The position numbers and the translations under genes were made by a program. A stretch of 64,000 bases of DNA, from assembly GCF_008180865.1 (NCBI RefSeq), contig NZ_VTEX01000002.1, positions 186,001 through 250,000 on the forward strand, in the 5' to 3' direction. Position 1 is the stretch's first letter. Every line of letters begins with the position of its first letter. Source of the stretch: Rossellomorea aquimaris (lineage in GTDB: Bacteria > Bacillota > Bacilli > Bacillales > Bacillaceae_B). Shown here one piece after another: positions 35,815 to 45,462 of this stretch. The notes beneath the pieces were generated by a model. That model made no database searches and had not been told where the DNA came from. It saw nothing but the letters and a program-made list of their open reading frames with translations.

Positions 35815-36097
35815 CCTGCTCACCCCTAATGACTATGTTTCTATGACTTTCTACATAATGGGAAAATATCCTTTTTTTAATAGAAATCAATAACACTGAT
35901 GACAAAAAAAAAGAAGGTAGTCACCCAATGCAGTAGCACATTAGATTTGGTGGCAGCGTCTGTATTTAGAGTTTACCTGCCGACGGATACTGGTATAAAA
36001 GACTCAAAAAAGAAGTCACATACGGACGTGTTATTTTCAGATAATTGTTACTATTGAGTGATATACGTCTATTGATCACTCTTGTATACTTTTAATC

Positions 36098-36107
36098 GAA
36101 ACGTTTC
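36098..36107. promoter_or_regulatory. LacI-type operator upstream of the DUF3131 gene
   Basis: GAAACGTTTC, a perfect 10-bp palindrome within TCGAAACGTTTCACC, 8 bp downstream of a TATACT -10-like hexamer (36085-36090). The core matches the operators of the sugar operon at 18770-18816. The rest of 35815-36084 shows no gene. Confidence 0.6.
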
Positions 36108-36132
36108 ACCAAAATGAAAGGAAGTGTCAAAT

Positions 36133-37485
36133 GTGAAGAAATATTTTTCATTGCTTTTAGCTTTATTGCTTATCGTCAGCGCCACACTCCCTGCTTCGGC
36201 TTCTGCAAATCACACAACCAAAGGAAAAGAGATTGCTTTATCCAAACAATTGAAAGCGATTTCAAAGAATACCTATCGATACTTCGAGGATTTTACAGAT
36301 GAAAAAACGGGACTCACTTATGATGCCGTCCGTATGGATAACGGGGAGATCAATGCCCAGCAATTCACCTCTCCTACGAACATTGCGATGTATATGATGA
36401 GTACGATTTCAGCTGAGGAAGTCGGCCTGATCTCACGTGAAGAAGCCGTGACAAACATCGGAAAGACGTTGAGTTCATTAAAAGACATGGAAAAATGGAA
36501 CGGGTTATTTTACAACTGGTACTATACAGAAGATGCAACGCTTATGACGGATTGGGGTCAATTCATCTCAACTGTAGATAATGGATGGCTGTCTGCTGGT
36601 CTCATTGTAGTTGGACAAGCGTATCCGGAACTCTATGAAGAAACTCACGCATTAGTAGAGGACATGGATTATTCCACTCTTTACACCCCGGAAGTAGGAC
36701 AAATGCGTGGCGGATATGATGTAGCAACCGAGAGCTATACTTCTCACCATTACGGTGCCTTTTATACGGAACCACGTGTGGCAAGCTACATCGCGATCGG
36801 GAAAGAGGACGTACCTGAAGAGCACTGGTGGAGAATGTTCCGCACCATGCCAGAAAGCTGGGATTGGCAGGCTCAAATTCCTGAAGGATATACAGAAACA
36901 TATGACGGCGTAGATGTCTTCGAAGGACATTACAGCTACAAGGGCACTAAATATGTACCAAGCTGGGGAGGAAGCATGTTTGAAGCATTGATGCCACAGC
37001 TTGTACTGAAGGAAAAAGAACTCGGGAAGAACGCACTCGGCTTGAACAATAAGCGTCATGTAGACATCCAGATTCAATATGCTAAAGAGCAAGGGTATGC
37101 AGCCTGGGGCATGTCACCAGCAGCCACACCGGATAATTATTCAGAATTTGCCGCTACACCTCTGGGTATGGACGGCTATAAGTCAGATGGCACTGTCACT
37201 CCACATGCCACATTCCTGGCACTTGAATACGCACCGATGGAAGCATTCAAAAACATCCATGCGTTGAAACGTTTCGATATGTATGGTAAATATGGCTTCC
37301 TTGATTCAGTCAATGTGGAAACGGGAGAAGTGACACAAGCCTACCTCGCTTTAGATCAAGGTATGACAATGGTCTCAATCGTCAACTATTTAAAGGATGG
37401 AGTCATCAGAGATTACTTCCACCAAGATCAGATCGGGGAATCACCTGAGGACTTGCTGATTAAAGAGACGTTTTCTATTAAATAA
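36133..37485 (+). CDS. Secreted DUF3131-type (glucoamylase-like fold) protein
   Basis: About 450 residues from GTG 36133 (AAAGGAAG with 8-base spacing). The signal peptide is KKYFSLLLALLLIVSATLPASASA. The mature part (TYRYFEDFTDEKTGLTYDAVRM...QFTSPTNIAMYMMSTISAEEVGLISREEAVTNIGKTLSSLKDMEKWNGLFYNWYYTEDA...VDNGWLSAGLIVVGQAYPEL...YAAWGMSPAATPD) has the alternating pattern of an (alpha/alpha)6 toroid as in DUF3131 and GH15-like proteins. No activity is proven for most of the family; glycan or exopolysaccharide processing outside the cell is plausible. The LacI-type operator upstream supports carbohydrate regulation. Confidence 0.8.
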   Translation: MKKYFSLLLALLLIVSATLPASASANHTTKGKEIALSKQLKAISKNTYRYFEDFTDEKTGLTYDAVRMDNGEINAQQFTSPTNIAMYMMSTISAEEVGLISREEAVTNIGKTLSSLKDMEKWNGLFYNWYYTEDATLMTDWGQFISTVDNGWLSAGLIVVGQAYPELYEETHALVEDMDYSTLYTPEVGQMRGGYDVATESYTSHHYGAFYTEPRVASYIAIGKEDVPEEHWWRMFRTMPESWDWQAQIPEGYTETYDGVDVFEGHYSYKGTKYVPSWGGSMFEALMPQLVLKEKELGKNALGLNNKRHVDIQIQYAKEQGYAAWGMSPAATPDNYSEFAATPLGMDGYKSDGTVTPHATFLALEYAPMEAFKNIHALKRFDMYGKYGFLDSVNVETGEVTQAYLALDQGMTMVSIVNYLKDGVIRDYFHQDQIGESPEDLLIKETFSIK

Positions 37486-37503
37486 TAGTAGCGATAATAA
37501 TAC

Positions 37504-37537
37504 AAAAGCCCAAGTGGATGTATTACTTGGGCTTTTT
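37504..37537. terminator. Bidirectional terminator between the DUF3131 gene and mmuM
   Basis: AAAAGCCCAAGT, 9-nt loop, ACTTGGGCTTTTT. It has T-runs on both strands and serves the two convergent genes. Confidence 0.88.
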
Positions 37538-37556
37538 GTATTTTAAGTGTTACTGC

Positions 37557-38507
37557 CTACCTCCACCTCTTCGCCAACGCCTCAATATGACCCGGATCCG
37601 TCCGGCAGCAACCACCCATGATACGGGCACCTGCCTCGTACCAAATTACTGATTCCTCATCAAACGCGCAACACCCTTTCTTTCCATGCCACGTTTTGGT
37701 CCCGGCATTGTAAGTCTCACCTGAGTTCGGGTACGCGATGATTGGTTTGTCAGTGTTTCTGCTTAATACGCTTATCGCCTTCTCGGCCGCAGGTATCGGT
37801 GCACAATTCACACCAATTGCAGCGATTTGTTCATCGTCATTGAACACACGCGCGCACTCTTCAATCCCCGTTCCATCACTTATCGTCTCTCCATCCTTTA
37901 ATGAAAAAGACAGCCAGGCGCAGGTATCGGGAAATTCTTTCAGAAGTGAAGCTAGTACCTTTGCTTCCTGCAAGGACGGGATGGTCTCAAACGCCAACAA
38001 ATCAGCTCCCGCCTCCACTAATGCCTGGATTCTCGGAAAATGGAAATCTGCTAACTGTTGATCACTTACTCCATAGTTCCCCACGTATTCAGAGCCGTCG
38101 GCAAGGTATGCCCCGTAAGGTCCTACAGAACCTGCAACGATTGGCTTCGGCCGATTCGAATTTCCCTTCTCTTCCTTCCAGAAGTCATCCCGGGCTTCTT
38201 TGGCAAGAGTAACCGTTTTCTTGATTAATTCCAGAGCTTCAGGTTTCTCTATTCCTCGCTTTCGAAAACCATCCACCGTTGCCTGGTAGCTGGCTGTAAT
38301 CGCACAATCGGCTCCTGCACGGAAATAATCAGCATGAACCTTCTCAATCGCTTCCGGTTTTTCGAGGAGTATACGGGCAGACCAAAGGGGATCGTTTAAA
38401 TCAAAGCCATGGGATTCCAGCTCTGTGGCTAATGCTCCATCTAAAATCAGTTGGGAATGTATTTGTAAAATAGCATCAATGGGATTTAGCTTCAGTTGAT
38501 TCGACAT
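37557..38507 (-). CDS. mmuM: Homocysteine S-methyltransferase (MmuM/YbgG)
   Basis: 316 residues of the zinc-dependent Pfam S-methyl_trans family. The N-terminus [28 protein letters not shown] is typical. Zinc ligands are the Cys in IGVNCAPI and the pair in [15 protein letters not shown]. It transfers a methyl group from S-methylmethionine (or SAM) to homocysteine, giving methionine. It starts inside the end of the permease gene (32-bp overlap) with its own GAGGAAGAGG site. The two form the mmuP-mmuM operon (ybgF-ybgG in B. subtilis) under an S-box riboswitch. Confidence 0.93.
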   Translation of the reverse strand: MSNQLKLNPIDAILQIHSQLILDGALATELESHGFDLNDPLWSARILLEKPEAIEKVHADYFRAGADCAITASYQATVDGFRKRGIEKPEALELIKKTVTLAKEARDDFWKEEKGNSNRPKPIVAGSVGPYGAYLADGSEYVGNYGVSDQQLADFHFPRIQALVEAGADLLAFETIPSLQEAKVLASLLKEFPDTCAWLSFSLKDGETISDGTGIEECARVFNDDEQIAAIGVNCAPIPAAEKAISVLSRNTDKPIIAYPNSGETYNAGTKTWHGKKGCCAFDEESVIWYEAGARIMGGCCRTDPGHIEALAKRWR

Positions 38508-39888
38508 AACCTCTTCCTCTTTTCTTTACGTATTGTGTTAGATAATAGCTTCCATAGCAAAGGGCGATAAATGGGATTCCGCAATAAAGGGCTATCCTCT
38601 GAGTGGGATCAAAGGCAATGCCGATACAAGAAGCTAGACAAAGCAGAAATGACGCAATGGGAACGAGTGGGTAGAGCGGCGTCCGATAAGTCAAGTCTTT
38701 CACATCGTTTCCCTCCCTTATGTACTGTCTTCGAAATAGAAATTGGGCAGCACTAATGCTCATCCACACGATTACTACCGCAAGGCCAGAGACCGACACC
38801 ATTACGATGTAGACCGTCCCCGGTGCAATGATGCTTGAAAGCAATGCCAGCCCCCCTCCCAGCATGCTGCAAACTATCGCATTGAGAGGGACTCCCCGAT
38901 CAGTCAATTTGGCAAAAACCGGTGAGATCATTTGCTTATCTGAGAGCGACCATAGCATTCTGGAGGAAGCATACAGACCGGAGTTTGCCGCTGATAAAAT
39001 GGCCGTTATGATCACAAAATTCATGATATCGGCGGCATACGGGATTCCAATCCGACCAAGCACCGCTACGAAAGGACTTTCCAATACACCGGCTGACTGG
39101 CTCGGTAATAAAGCGGATAATACGATAATCGTCCCTACATAAAAGATGATCAATCTCACAAGCGTGGTGCGGATGGCTTTAGGAATCGATTTGGATGGAT
39201 TCTCTGTTTCTCCCGCCGCAACCCCGATCAATTCTGTTCCTGAAAAGGCAAAATTGACGGCAAGCATGGTCATCAAGATGGCAAATGCCCCATTCGGAAA
39301 CAACCCTGAACTTGTGATATTCGAGAAAAACGGAGCGGGCTCTGAATGACTGAGAGAGATGAACCCGACGATCGCCCCTGCCCCGATCACAATAAACGCA
39401 ACGATTGCAATCACTTTTACTATAGAAAACCAAAATTCAGATTCAGCAAAAAACCGCACAGACAACGTATTAAGCACAAAAATCAACGCAGCAAAGACCG
39501 CGCTCCAGATCCATACACTAATCGAAGGAAACCAACGCTGCATCATCAAGCCAGCCGCCGTAAACTCCGACCCCAATGCCACTGTCCATGTCAGCCAATA
39601 TAACCAGCCCACCGTGTACCCGGTCCCAGGTCCAATGAACTTTGCAGCATAACTATGAAAGGATCCTGTTTCCGGCATATGGACAGAAAGTTCACCTAAA
39701 CAAAGCATCACAAGATACACCACCAGCGCCCCAACCAAATAAGAAAGGATCGTCCCGAATGGTCCTGCCTGATGAATCGTATACCCCGAACTCAAGAAAA
39801 GCCCGGTTCCGATCACCCCCCCAAGAGACAGCATCACTAAATGACGTGTCTTCATCGCTCTTTTAAAACTCTGTCCTGCGTTTTCCAT
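38476..39888 (-). CDS. mmuP: S-methylmethionine permease (MmuP/YbgF), APC family
   Basis: 470 residues from ATG 39888 (AAGGGTG upstream). An amino acid/polyamine/organocation permease with about twelve helices. The N-terminal [36 protein letters not shown] and [31 protein letters not shown] are family signatures. Overlap with mmuM and control by a SAM riboswitch identify the substrate as S-methylmethionine or a close sulfur amino acid. It acts at the cytoplasmic membrane. Confidence 0.9.
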   Translation of the reverse strand: MENAGQSFKRAMKTRHLVMLSLGGVIGTGLFLSSGYTIHQAGPFGTILSYLVGALVVYLVMLCLGELSVHMPETGSFHSYAAKFIGPGTGYTVGWLYWLTWTVALGSEFTAAGLMMQRWFPSISVWIWSAVFAALIFVLNTLSVRFFAESEFWFSIVKVIAIVAFIVIGAGAIVGFISLSHSEPAPFFSNITSSGLFPNGAFAILMTMLAVNFAFSGTELIGVAAGETENPSKSIPKAIRTTLVRLIIFYVGTIIVLSALLPSQSAGVLESPFVAVLGRIGIPYAADIMNFVIITAILSAANSGLYASSRMLWSLSDKQMISPVFAKLTDRGVPLNAIVCSMLGGGLALLSSIIAPGTVYIVMVSVSGLAVVIVWMSISAAQFLFRRQYIREGNDVKDLTYRTPLYPLVPIASFLLCLASCIGIAFDPTQRIALYCGIPFIALCYGSYYLTQYVKKRGRGYVESTEAKSH

Positions 39889-39935
39889 CAAAAACACCCT
39901 TCCTTCTAAATATATTGTGGAATGGGTAGACAAAC

Positions 39936-40090
39936 AAAAAACGCACCCTGAACGAGTGCGTCACCGACAAATAAAAGATTGCTCCTATCTATCAGGGTTT
40001 GAATCACCCGCTGGAATTAGCACAGTATCTTCACAGACCTGTTGCTGAGGCTTCAAAGGGCCAGTCCCTCCACCTCTCTGGATAAGAAAT
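39936..40090 (-). ncRNA. S-box (SAM-I) riboswitch controlling mmuP-mmuM
   Basis: Read on the minus strand, the aptamer opens at 40086 with CTTATCCAGAGAGG, then TGGAGGGACTGGCCC, TCAGCAAC, and TGTGCTAATTCCAGC. It closes with GATAGATAGGAG pairing to the 5' strand of P1. This is the S-box consensus. A terminator follows (GACGCAC...GTGCGT then six Ts, plus 39936-39961), 48 nt before the mmuP start. High SAM should stop transcription; low SAM should allow uptake of S-methylmethionine and methionine synthesis. Confidence 0.95.
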
Positions 40091-40225
40091 ATGTAGATTT
40101 TTTAAAACTCTATCAATATATTGGAATAATGTCAAGACCATGAAATAGATGAGTAGCCCAGCCTATCCGAATGTTACTTTAGGAAGAAAAAAGGGAACAA
40201 CTATACTAAAAAAGGAGAAACTGCC

Positions 40226-41050
40226 ATGCCAGAAGGTCCGGAAATCAGAAGAGCTGCAGATGAAGTAGAGCGTGCTCTAAAAAATAAAACCGTGGAAGAT
40301 ATTTATTTTGCCTTCCTTCATTTAGAAGACTACGGGGATCTGCTAATGGGGTCGATCGTGACAAGGGTCGATACGAAGGGAAAAGCCATGCTCATCCGCT
40401 TTGACAATGGGTACACCATCTACTCCCACAATCAGCTTTACGGGAAATGGTATATCAGAAACACATATAACTACCCGAAAACAAACCGCCAGCTCCGATT
40501 GGCCATACATAATGAGAATAAATCGGCACTTCTCTATAGTGCATCTGATATAGAGGTTCTTCGTGACGAAGAAGTGCCCGGGCACCCATTCGTCTCAAAA
40601 GTAGGACCTGATCTTTTAAGCGAAGAGGTATCAGTAGATGAGCTGATGGAACGGATGAAGGACAAACGATTCCGAAACCGCAAATGGTCGATTCTATTGC
40701 TGGATCAAGGTTTCGTAGCCGGAATCGGAAATTATTTGCGATCTGAAATCATGTTTTTCGCTGGCATACATCCTTCTCTCAGGCCAGTCGACTGCACAGA
40801 GAAGCAATTGAAGAAAGCTGCACATAGCATCAAGGATTTAGTGAGACAATCGTATGAGACTGGTGGGATCACCAATGATCTCGACCTAGCACAGAAAATG
40901 AAAGGCCAAGGAGTGAAGCGTTCACGTTATCGTCACTGGGTCTTTAACCGGGAAGGTGGATCTTGCTTCAATTGTGGAAGTGAAATCGAGAAGACGGTGG
41001 CGGCTTCAAGAAGGCTGTACTATTGTCCGGTTTGTCAGGGAATCGAATGA
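40226..41050 (+). CDS. nei: Endonuclease VIII/formamidopyrimidine-DNA glycosylase family (Nei-like)
   Basis: 274 residues. The mature N-terminus begins PEGPEIRRAADEVE; Pro2 is the Schiff-base nucleophile and Glu3 the general acid. The middle H2TH region is IAGIGNYLRSEIMFFAGIHP. The C-terminal zinc finger has four Cys (SCFNCGSEIEKTVAASRRLYYCPVCQ). The PEGPEI start and spacing fit Nei more than MutM (PELPEVE). It removes oxidised bases from DNA and nicks the strand. AAGGAG precedes the ATG; a very stable terminator follows. Confidence 0.88.
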   Translation: MPEGPEIRRAADEVERALKNKTVEDIYFAFLHLEDYGDLLMGSIVTRVDTKGKAMLIRFDNGYTIYSHNQLYGKWYIRNTYNYPKTNRQLRLAIHNENKSALLYSASDIEVLRDEEVPGHPFVSKVGPDLLSEEVSVDELMERMKDKRFRNRKWSILLLDQGFVAGIGNYLRSEIMFFAGIHPSLRPVDCTEKQLKKAAHSIKDLVRQSYETGGITNDLDLAQKMKGQGVKRSRYRHWVFNREGGSCFNCGSEIEKTVAASRRLYYCPVCQGIE

Positions 41051-41053
41051 TAA

Positions 41054-41100
41054 CGATAAAAGGGTACGTGGCATTCTTAATGCCTGGTACCCTTTTATCG
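41054..41100. terminator. Bidirectional terminator between nei and the ABC permease gene
   Basis: CGATAAAAGGGTAC/GTACCCTTTTATCG, a perfect 14-bp stem, with an inner GGCATT/AATGCC stem. It contains the GGTAC...CCTGG motif of the recurrent hairpin family. Confidence 0.85.
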
Positions 41101-41122
41101 GTTTAACGTCAAACTACAGTTT

Positions 41123-43339
41123 CTATTCCGAACTCCGGTTAATCGCTTCGTTCATAGAAATCCCTTTCAACTTCCGATGATTCAGCCATAGGGATACATG
41201 ATATGATGCGATGATGATGATAAAACTGATGAGGACACTCATCCAATCCAACTTTACGGGAATCGTCACATTCATCTCTGAGGTGATTGAATTCATAAAG
41301 GCTGAAATTGATAGGAGCGTTACGGGTATTCCTATTACAAATCCAAGGATGATAAACCAAATATTGTAGCCGATCATCATGTTCATGATTGATTTCTCCC
41401 GATAACCGATGACTTTCATGAGTGAAATTTTAAATGAATTTTCCTCAATTAATAATGAAATCAGTATATAGATGATGATGACAGCAATGATGGCAGCAAC
41501 AAAGGCAATCGCTGCTACTCCATAGTTCAACGGCTTGATCATTTCATTGAATCCGTCAATCGTATCGGATGTTTTGGTTGTCGAAACGATCTTTTCTTTC
41601 GGTAGCGTGAGTTCTTTGTTTGAATAAATCTCTGTATAACTTCCTGAAGGATAGTCATTTAATTGGTTGAATTCCTCTAGAGGCATATAGATCATACTTC
41701 CGAGATACGATACTGCGATGTGATCAATGGTGAGGGTAAAGGATTTATCCGTCAGTTCATTTGTCACATGAATCGAATCACCTTCTTGAATCCCTAATTT
41801 ATCTGAGAGGGACTTATTCATGATGACTGAATTGAACTTGAGCTTTTCACCGCTAGAGTCCTCTAATCGAATGGCTGTATTATCCGGTTTCAGGCCTGTA
41901 ATCGACAAACTCTCCTTATCTGTGGTAAATGGGGCCACAGCTCCGATCTGTCCCGATTCAGGATGGTCAGTCTGTGGAGCTTTGAATAGATAGCTATACT
42001 CATAGTCGTACACTTGTTGAAAATTATCGGTCACCAGGTACTCCATCGAATTCTTGGTGACGAAGCCGAACAACAATAATAACGAGGCAAACATTACACC
42101 GATGATCAAAAAGAGCGCTCTTGGAAGGTTGCGCATGATTTCCCGAATCACGAACTTCCGGCGGAACGGCAGCTTCTTCAGTTTAAATAACCGCTCCAAC
42201 CTGCTTACTTTCACCTTTCTTTCTCCACCTTTTATTAAACTTACGGGTGGGATCATCAAGACACGTTGAACCAAATAATAGGTTAACGGGATGAACAGAA
42301 CAAGTGGTAACAATAAGCTCGTAAGCAAATAACCCACATGTGGTTTCACTTCCAATACAGGCAGATTATAATAAGCCGCAAAAGTTGATAGCAATGGATG
42401 CAAGCATACCCAGCCAAGGATCGTACCCACGACACTTCCTGATATGGCAAGAATCCCGGCATAGGAGAGATAATGAAGGATAATTTCCCTTTTCCTGTAG
42501 CCAAGGGCATACAATGTACCGATTTGAACATATTCCTTTTTCATTAAACGCCATAATAATATGAGAATGATCACCATACTAATGAACAAAATGCCTATCG
42601 GAAGAAATTGTCCCATCTTCTTGACACCGGCAATATCCCCTTTGATGAAGGAAATGCGATTATTATCTTTTTTATCTGTCCATTTAATGATCTGATTCGT
42701 TTGATTGACTTGCTTCTTCAGCTCTTCTGGGGAGGCATCTGAAAGGTGGACACTATAGTAAACCTGATGGTCTTCCCATTTTGATAGAACAGATTGTTTC
42801 ACGACCGCGACACCGAATGCATCAGGATTTTTCAGGAAGCCCGATTCTTCCTTTAATGGATAGATGTAATCAGGGATCGCCATGTATCCTGCAACTCGGA
42901 ACGTTTCCCCTTCCAGTTCAACCTCGTGCCCAATCGAAATGTCATGTGCGTTGGCAAAACCTTTATCCACTAATATATCCCGCTCCGAGGACAGGTTTTC
43001 ACCTTCAACGACAGAATGGAGATTAACATCGTCAGTGGCATCCAACATCCTGAGTGTCGTATCTTTACTGTATGGAACATCTGCTACATACCTCTCCTCA
43101 ATTTCTGCCCCATTCTGTTTTTCAATCCCTTTGATATCTTTCAAAGGCTCTTGTGTAATGAATTGAGCATCTTCAACCTTATTCTCCTTAAAAAACATCT
43201 GTAAATTATCAATGAGATTCGCTCCAGCTGCGGTAAACGAGTAAAATACAATGGAGCTGATCACAATCAGAAACCACGCAGAGAAAAACTGCGCCTTTTT
43301 TTCCATAATGGTCCGAAAGAGTTTTTTTCGAAGAGGCAT
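41123..43339 (-). CDS. ABC transporter permease with two FtsX domains
   Basis: About 738 residues from ATG 43339, which overlaps the TGA of the ATPase gene (TGATG). One N-terminal helix is followed by a large extracytoplasmic MacB-like domain (about 45-240), an FtsX domain (about 250-370), a second extracytoplasmic domain, and a C-terminal FtsX domain (about 600-730: AIAFVAAIIAVIIIYILISLLIEENSFKISLMKVIGYREKSIMNMMIGYNIWFIILGFVIGIPV). This is a mechanotransmission-type exporter, not a classical importer. Together with the LolD-like ATPase and TetR regulator upstream it probably exports or resists a toxic lipid or peptide. Confidence 0.9.
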   Translation of the reverse strand: MPLRKKLFRTIMEKKAQFFSAWFLIVISSIVFYSFTAAGANLIDNLQMFFKENKVEDAQFITQEPLKDIKGIEKQNGAEIEERYVADVPYSKDTTLRMLDATDDVNLHSVVEGENLSSERDILVDKGFANAHDISIGHEVELEGETFRVAGYMAIPDYIYPLKEESGFLKNPDAFGVAVVKQSVLSKWEDHQVYYSVHLSDASPEELKKQVNQTNQIIKWTDKKDNNRISFIKGDIAGVKKMGQFLPIGILFISMVIILILLWRLMKKEYVQIGTLYALGYRKREIILHYLSYAGILAISGSVVGTILGWVCLHPLLSTFAAYYNLPVLEVKPHVGYLLTSLLLPLVLFIPLTYYLVQRVLMIPPVSLIKGGERKVKVSRLERLFKLKKLPFRRKFVIREIMRNLPRALFLIIGVMFASLLLLFGFVTKNSMEYLVTDNFQQVYDYEYSYLFKAPQTDHPESGQIGAVAPFTTDKESLSITGLKPDNTAIRLEDSSGEKLKFNSVIMNKSLSDKLGIQEGDSIHVTNELTDKSFTLTIDHIAVSYLGSMIYMPLEEFNQLNDYPSGSYTEIYSNKELTLPKEKIVSTTKTSDTIDGFNEMIKPLNYGVAAIAFVAAIIAVIIIYILISLLIEENSFKISLMKVIGYREKSIMNMMIGYNIWFIILGFVIGIPVTLLSISAFMNSITSEMNVTIPVKLDWMSVLISFIIIIASYHVSLWLNHRKLKGISMNEAINRSSE

Positions 43340-44040
43340 CACCACTCAACCCCTTCAGCAGAGGTTGGATGTTCATTGACAAAGTCGGATTCGATTTTAC
43401 CATCCTTAAGTGTGATGACCCGGTTCGCCATGCTTTTAATCGCCTGATTATGTGTAATGATGAGGACTGTCGTGTTAAACTCTTTATTCACTTTCTCAAT
43501 CAGATGCAAAATTTCTTTCGATGTACCGGAATCCAAAGCCCCCGTCGGTTCGTCACATAATAATAGTTTCGGAGCTTTAACGACAGCACGTGCAATCGAT
43601 ACACGCTGCTGCTGTCCGCCGCTTAATTCCCGTGGAAAGCGATCCTCCATCCCCGACAATCCAACGGCATCAATCACCTCTGGAATAGACAATGCCTCCC
43701 GACTGATATTCGCCGTCAATTCGATATTTTCATAGACCGTTAAATTAGGGATCAGATTATACATTTGAAAGACAAATCCAACGTCTTCCCTTCTATAATC
43801 CACGAGATGACGATCATTTAACTTGGTGATATCCTTCTCATTGATCTTGATACTCCCGGAATCAATCCCATCAATGCCGCCAATGGCATTCAACAAGGTG
43901 GATTTCCCCGAACCGGAAGGACCGAGAATGACGACAATTTCCCCTTTCTCCACTTGTATGTGAATATCCGTCAGGGCTTGAAAGGTGGTTTGGCCGCTCT
44001 GAAAGGTTTTATGGACTCCATTGATTCTCAAGATACTCAT
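43339..44040 (-). CDS. ABC transporter ATP-binding protein, MacB/LolD type
   Basis: 233 residues from ATG 44040 (GAAGGA with six-base spacing); an ATG six bases earlier has none. Walker A GPSGSGKSTLLN, Q-loop FVFQMYNLIPNLTVYENIE, signature LSGGQQQRVSIARAV, Walker B LLLCDEPTGALDSGTSKEILHLIEK and H-loop ITHN are all intact. Energises the FtsX-type permease encoded next. The stop codon overlaps the permease start, and the gene follows a TetR regulator with no gap, so the three form one operon. Confidence 0.95.
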   Translation of the reverse strand: MSILRINGVHKTFQSGQTTFQALTDIHIQVEKGEIVVILGPSGSGKSTLLNAIGGIDGIDSGSIKINEKDITKLNDRHLVDYRREDVGFVFQMYNLIPNLTVYENIELTANISREALSIPEVIDAVGLSGMEDRFPRELSGGQQQRVSIARAVVKAPKLLLCDEPTGALDSGTSKEILHLIEKVNKEFNTTVLIITHNQAIKSMANRVITLKDGKIESDFVNEHPTSAEGVEW

Positions 44041-44042
44041 CT

Positions 44043-44666
44043 TCATTCCTTCTTTCCCGATTTTATTTTCCCTTCAAATAAAAATCGTATATGCCTCGAT
44101 AGTTGTTCCTTGTACTCTTCGTGATTCATGGATTCGTTATACATGTAAAACATCGTATCCGACATGGCTGCACTATAGATGGCATAGGCCGCTTCCTGTG
44201 GGTCAACCTTGACGAGAAAACAACCAGAATGGCTTTCGATCATAAACATGATCCATTTCATCATCTCTTCATCGATGCCGAATAACCCCTGCCTCAGTCG
44301 AATACTTTCCTCCACTTCCTCCGTCATCACGTGAAAAAGCTCACGCCAAAACGCTTTCGGATAGTGCTGGAAAAACTCCGCAAACCCGTGCATGGCTCCA
44401 ATCACACTCTGCACTAAATCACCTTCATCCTCGTATGGATCATCGAGTGCCCCCTTCATCTCCTCGGCTTCTTCTGAAAAAATGCGGAGCAGCAATGATC
44501 CCTTAGAAGGAAAATAATTATAAATGGTTCCGGTTCCTACCCCTGCATCCTTTGCAATTTCAGCCATCGATGCCTGTTTGTATCCCTTCTCAGAAAAAAT
44601 ATGTTTCGCCGCTTCCATAATGTTCTGCTGTGTTTGCCGTTTTTTATCTTCTCGTAATCCTGCCAT
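44043..44666 (-). CDS. TetR-family regulator of the ABC exporter operon
   Basis: 207 residues. HTH KRQTQQNIMEAAKHIFSEKGYKQASMAEIAKDAGVGTGTIYNYFPSKGSLL at the N-terminus, followed by a helical ligand domain. It is the first gene of the operon with the ATPase and permease genes. A palindrome GATTCAT-TT-ATGAATC lies 28 bp upstream of its start and is the probable operator, so it should repress its own operon until an inducer binds. Confidence 0.9.
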   Translation of the reverse strand: MAGLREDKKRQTQQNIMEAAKHIFSEKGYKQASMAEIAKDAGVGTGTIYNYFPSKGSLLLRIFSEEAEEMKGALDDPYEDEGDLVQSVIGAMHGFAEFFQHYPKAFWRELFHVMTEEVEESIRLRQGLFGIDEEMMKWIMFMIESHSGCFLVKVDPQEAAYAIYSAAMSDTMFYMYNESMNHEEYKEQLSRHIRFLFEGKIKSGKKE

Positions 44667-44693
44667 ATTGTTGTTCCTCCCAAAAAGTGAACG

Positions 44694-44709
44694 GATTCAT
44701 TTATGAATC
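44694..44709. promoter_or_regulatory. Probable TetR operator of the exporter operon
   Basis: GATTCAT, TT, ATGAATC: perfect 7-bp half-sites, followed by a further ATTCATA (44711-44717), placed between the regulator gene and its upstream sequence. Confidence 0.65.
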
Positions 44710-44748
44710 TATTCATATTTTAATTGGTATTTTATTGAATGTCAAATA

Positions 44749-44795
44749 AGGCCTGCCCCAACACGTTCACTGAGCTAACGCGTTGGGGCAGACCT
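44749..44795 (-). terminator. Terminator of the thi operon
   Basis: AGGCCTGCCCCAACACGTT pairs with AACGCGTTGGGGCAGACCT, 19 bp with two mismatches; on the minus strand TTATTTG follows. A member of the recurrent hairpin family. Confidence 0.7.
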
Positions 44796-44805
44796 GGTTT
44801 CATAT

Positions 44806-45462
44806 TTATCTGGCGGGACGAACGGCTCTCTTCAATTCTCTCGCCGCTTCTGTGATGTTTTCAGCACCTGATATGGCTGAGATCACCGATATTCCGTCCG
44901 CACCAGCATCAATGACTTCTTTGGCATTCATTGAACTGATGCCTCCAATCCCTACAATCGGGATAGGAATATCGTTTATTCGAAAGCTTTTAATGATGTC
45001 CAAGCCGTGAATTTTGACTGTATCGTCTTTTGAAAGGGTGGGATAGATGGGACCAAGTCCTAAGTAATCCGCCCCATCGGCAATCGCCTGCTGCGCTTCG
45101 GCAAGTGTATGAGTGGAAACCCCAAGCCATTTATGACCGATTTTTTCCCGTACTATACTTGCCCTTTCATCTTCCTGACCGATATGAACCCCATCAGCCT
45201 CAATGGCTAAAGCTAATTCCACATCGTCATTGATGATAAAAGGGATCCCGGCGTCCTTACATACCTTCTGCAGTTTTTCAGCAAGTTTCATCTTTCCCTG
45301 TCCTTCTAAGGCACCCAAGCCTTTTTCCCGGAATTGAAAGAGGGTTATCCCACCTTCTATTGCCTTTTCTAACACACGGACCGGATCTTTCAGACAGTTT
45401 GTACTCCCCATAATAAAATAAAGAGTAAGAAAATCCACTAATTGTTCTCGTTTATACATCAT
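44806..45462 (-). CDS. thiE: Thiamine-phosphate synthase ThiE
   Basis: 218 residues, a TIM barrel. Joins HMP-pyrophosphate with THZ-phosphate to give thiamine monophosphate. Visible signatures: FRIND-like QFREKG, IPFIINDDVELALAIEADGVHIGQEDE, LGVSTHTLAEAQQAIADGADYLGLGPIYPTLSKDD and IVGIGGISSMNAKEVIDAGADGISVISAI. Its ATG overlaps the thiD stop by 4 bp. Last gene of the thiM-thiD-thiE operon. Confidence 0.96.
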   Translation of the reverse strand: MMYKREQLVDFLTLYFIMGSTNCLKDPVRVLEKAIEGGITLFQFREKGLGALEGQGKMKLAEKLQKVCKDAGIPFIINDDVELALAIEADGVHIGQEDERASIVREKIGHKWLGVSTHTLAEAQQAIADGADYLGLGPIYPTLSKDDTVKIHGLDIIKSFRINDIPIPIVGIGGISSMNAKEVIDAGADGISVISAISGAENITEAARELKRAVRPAR

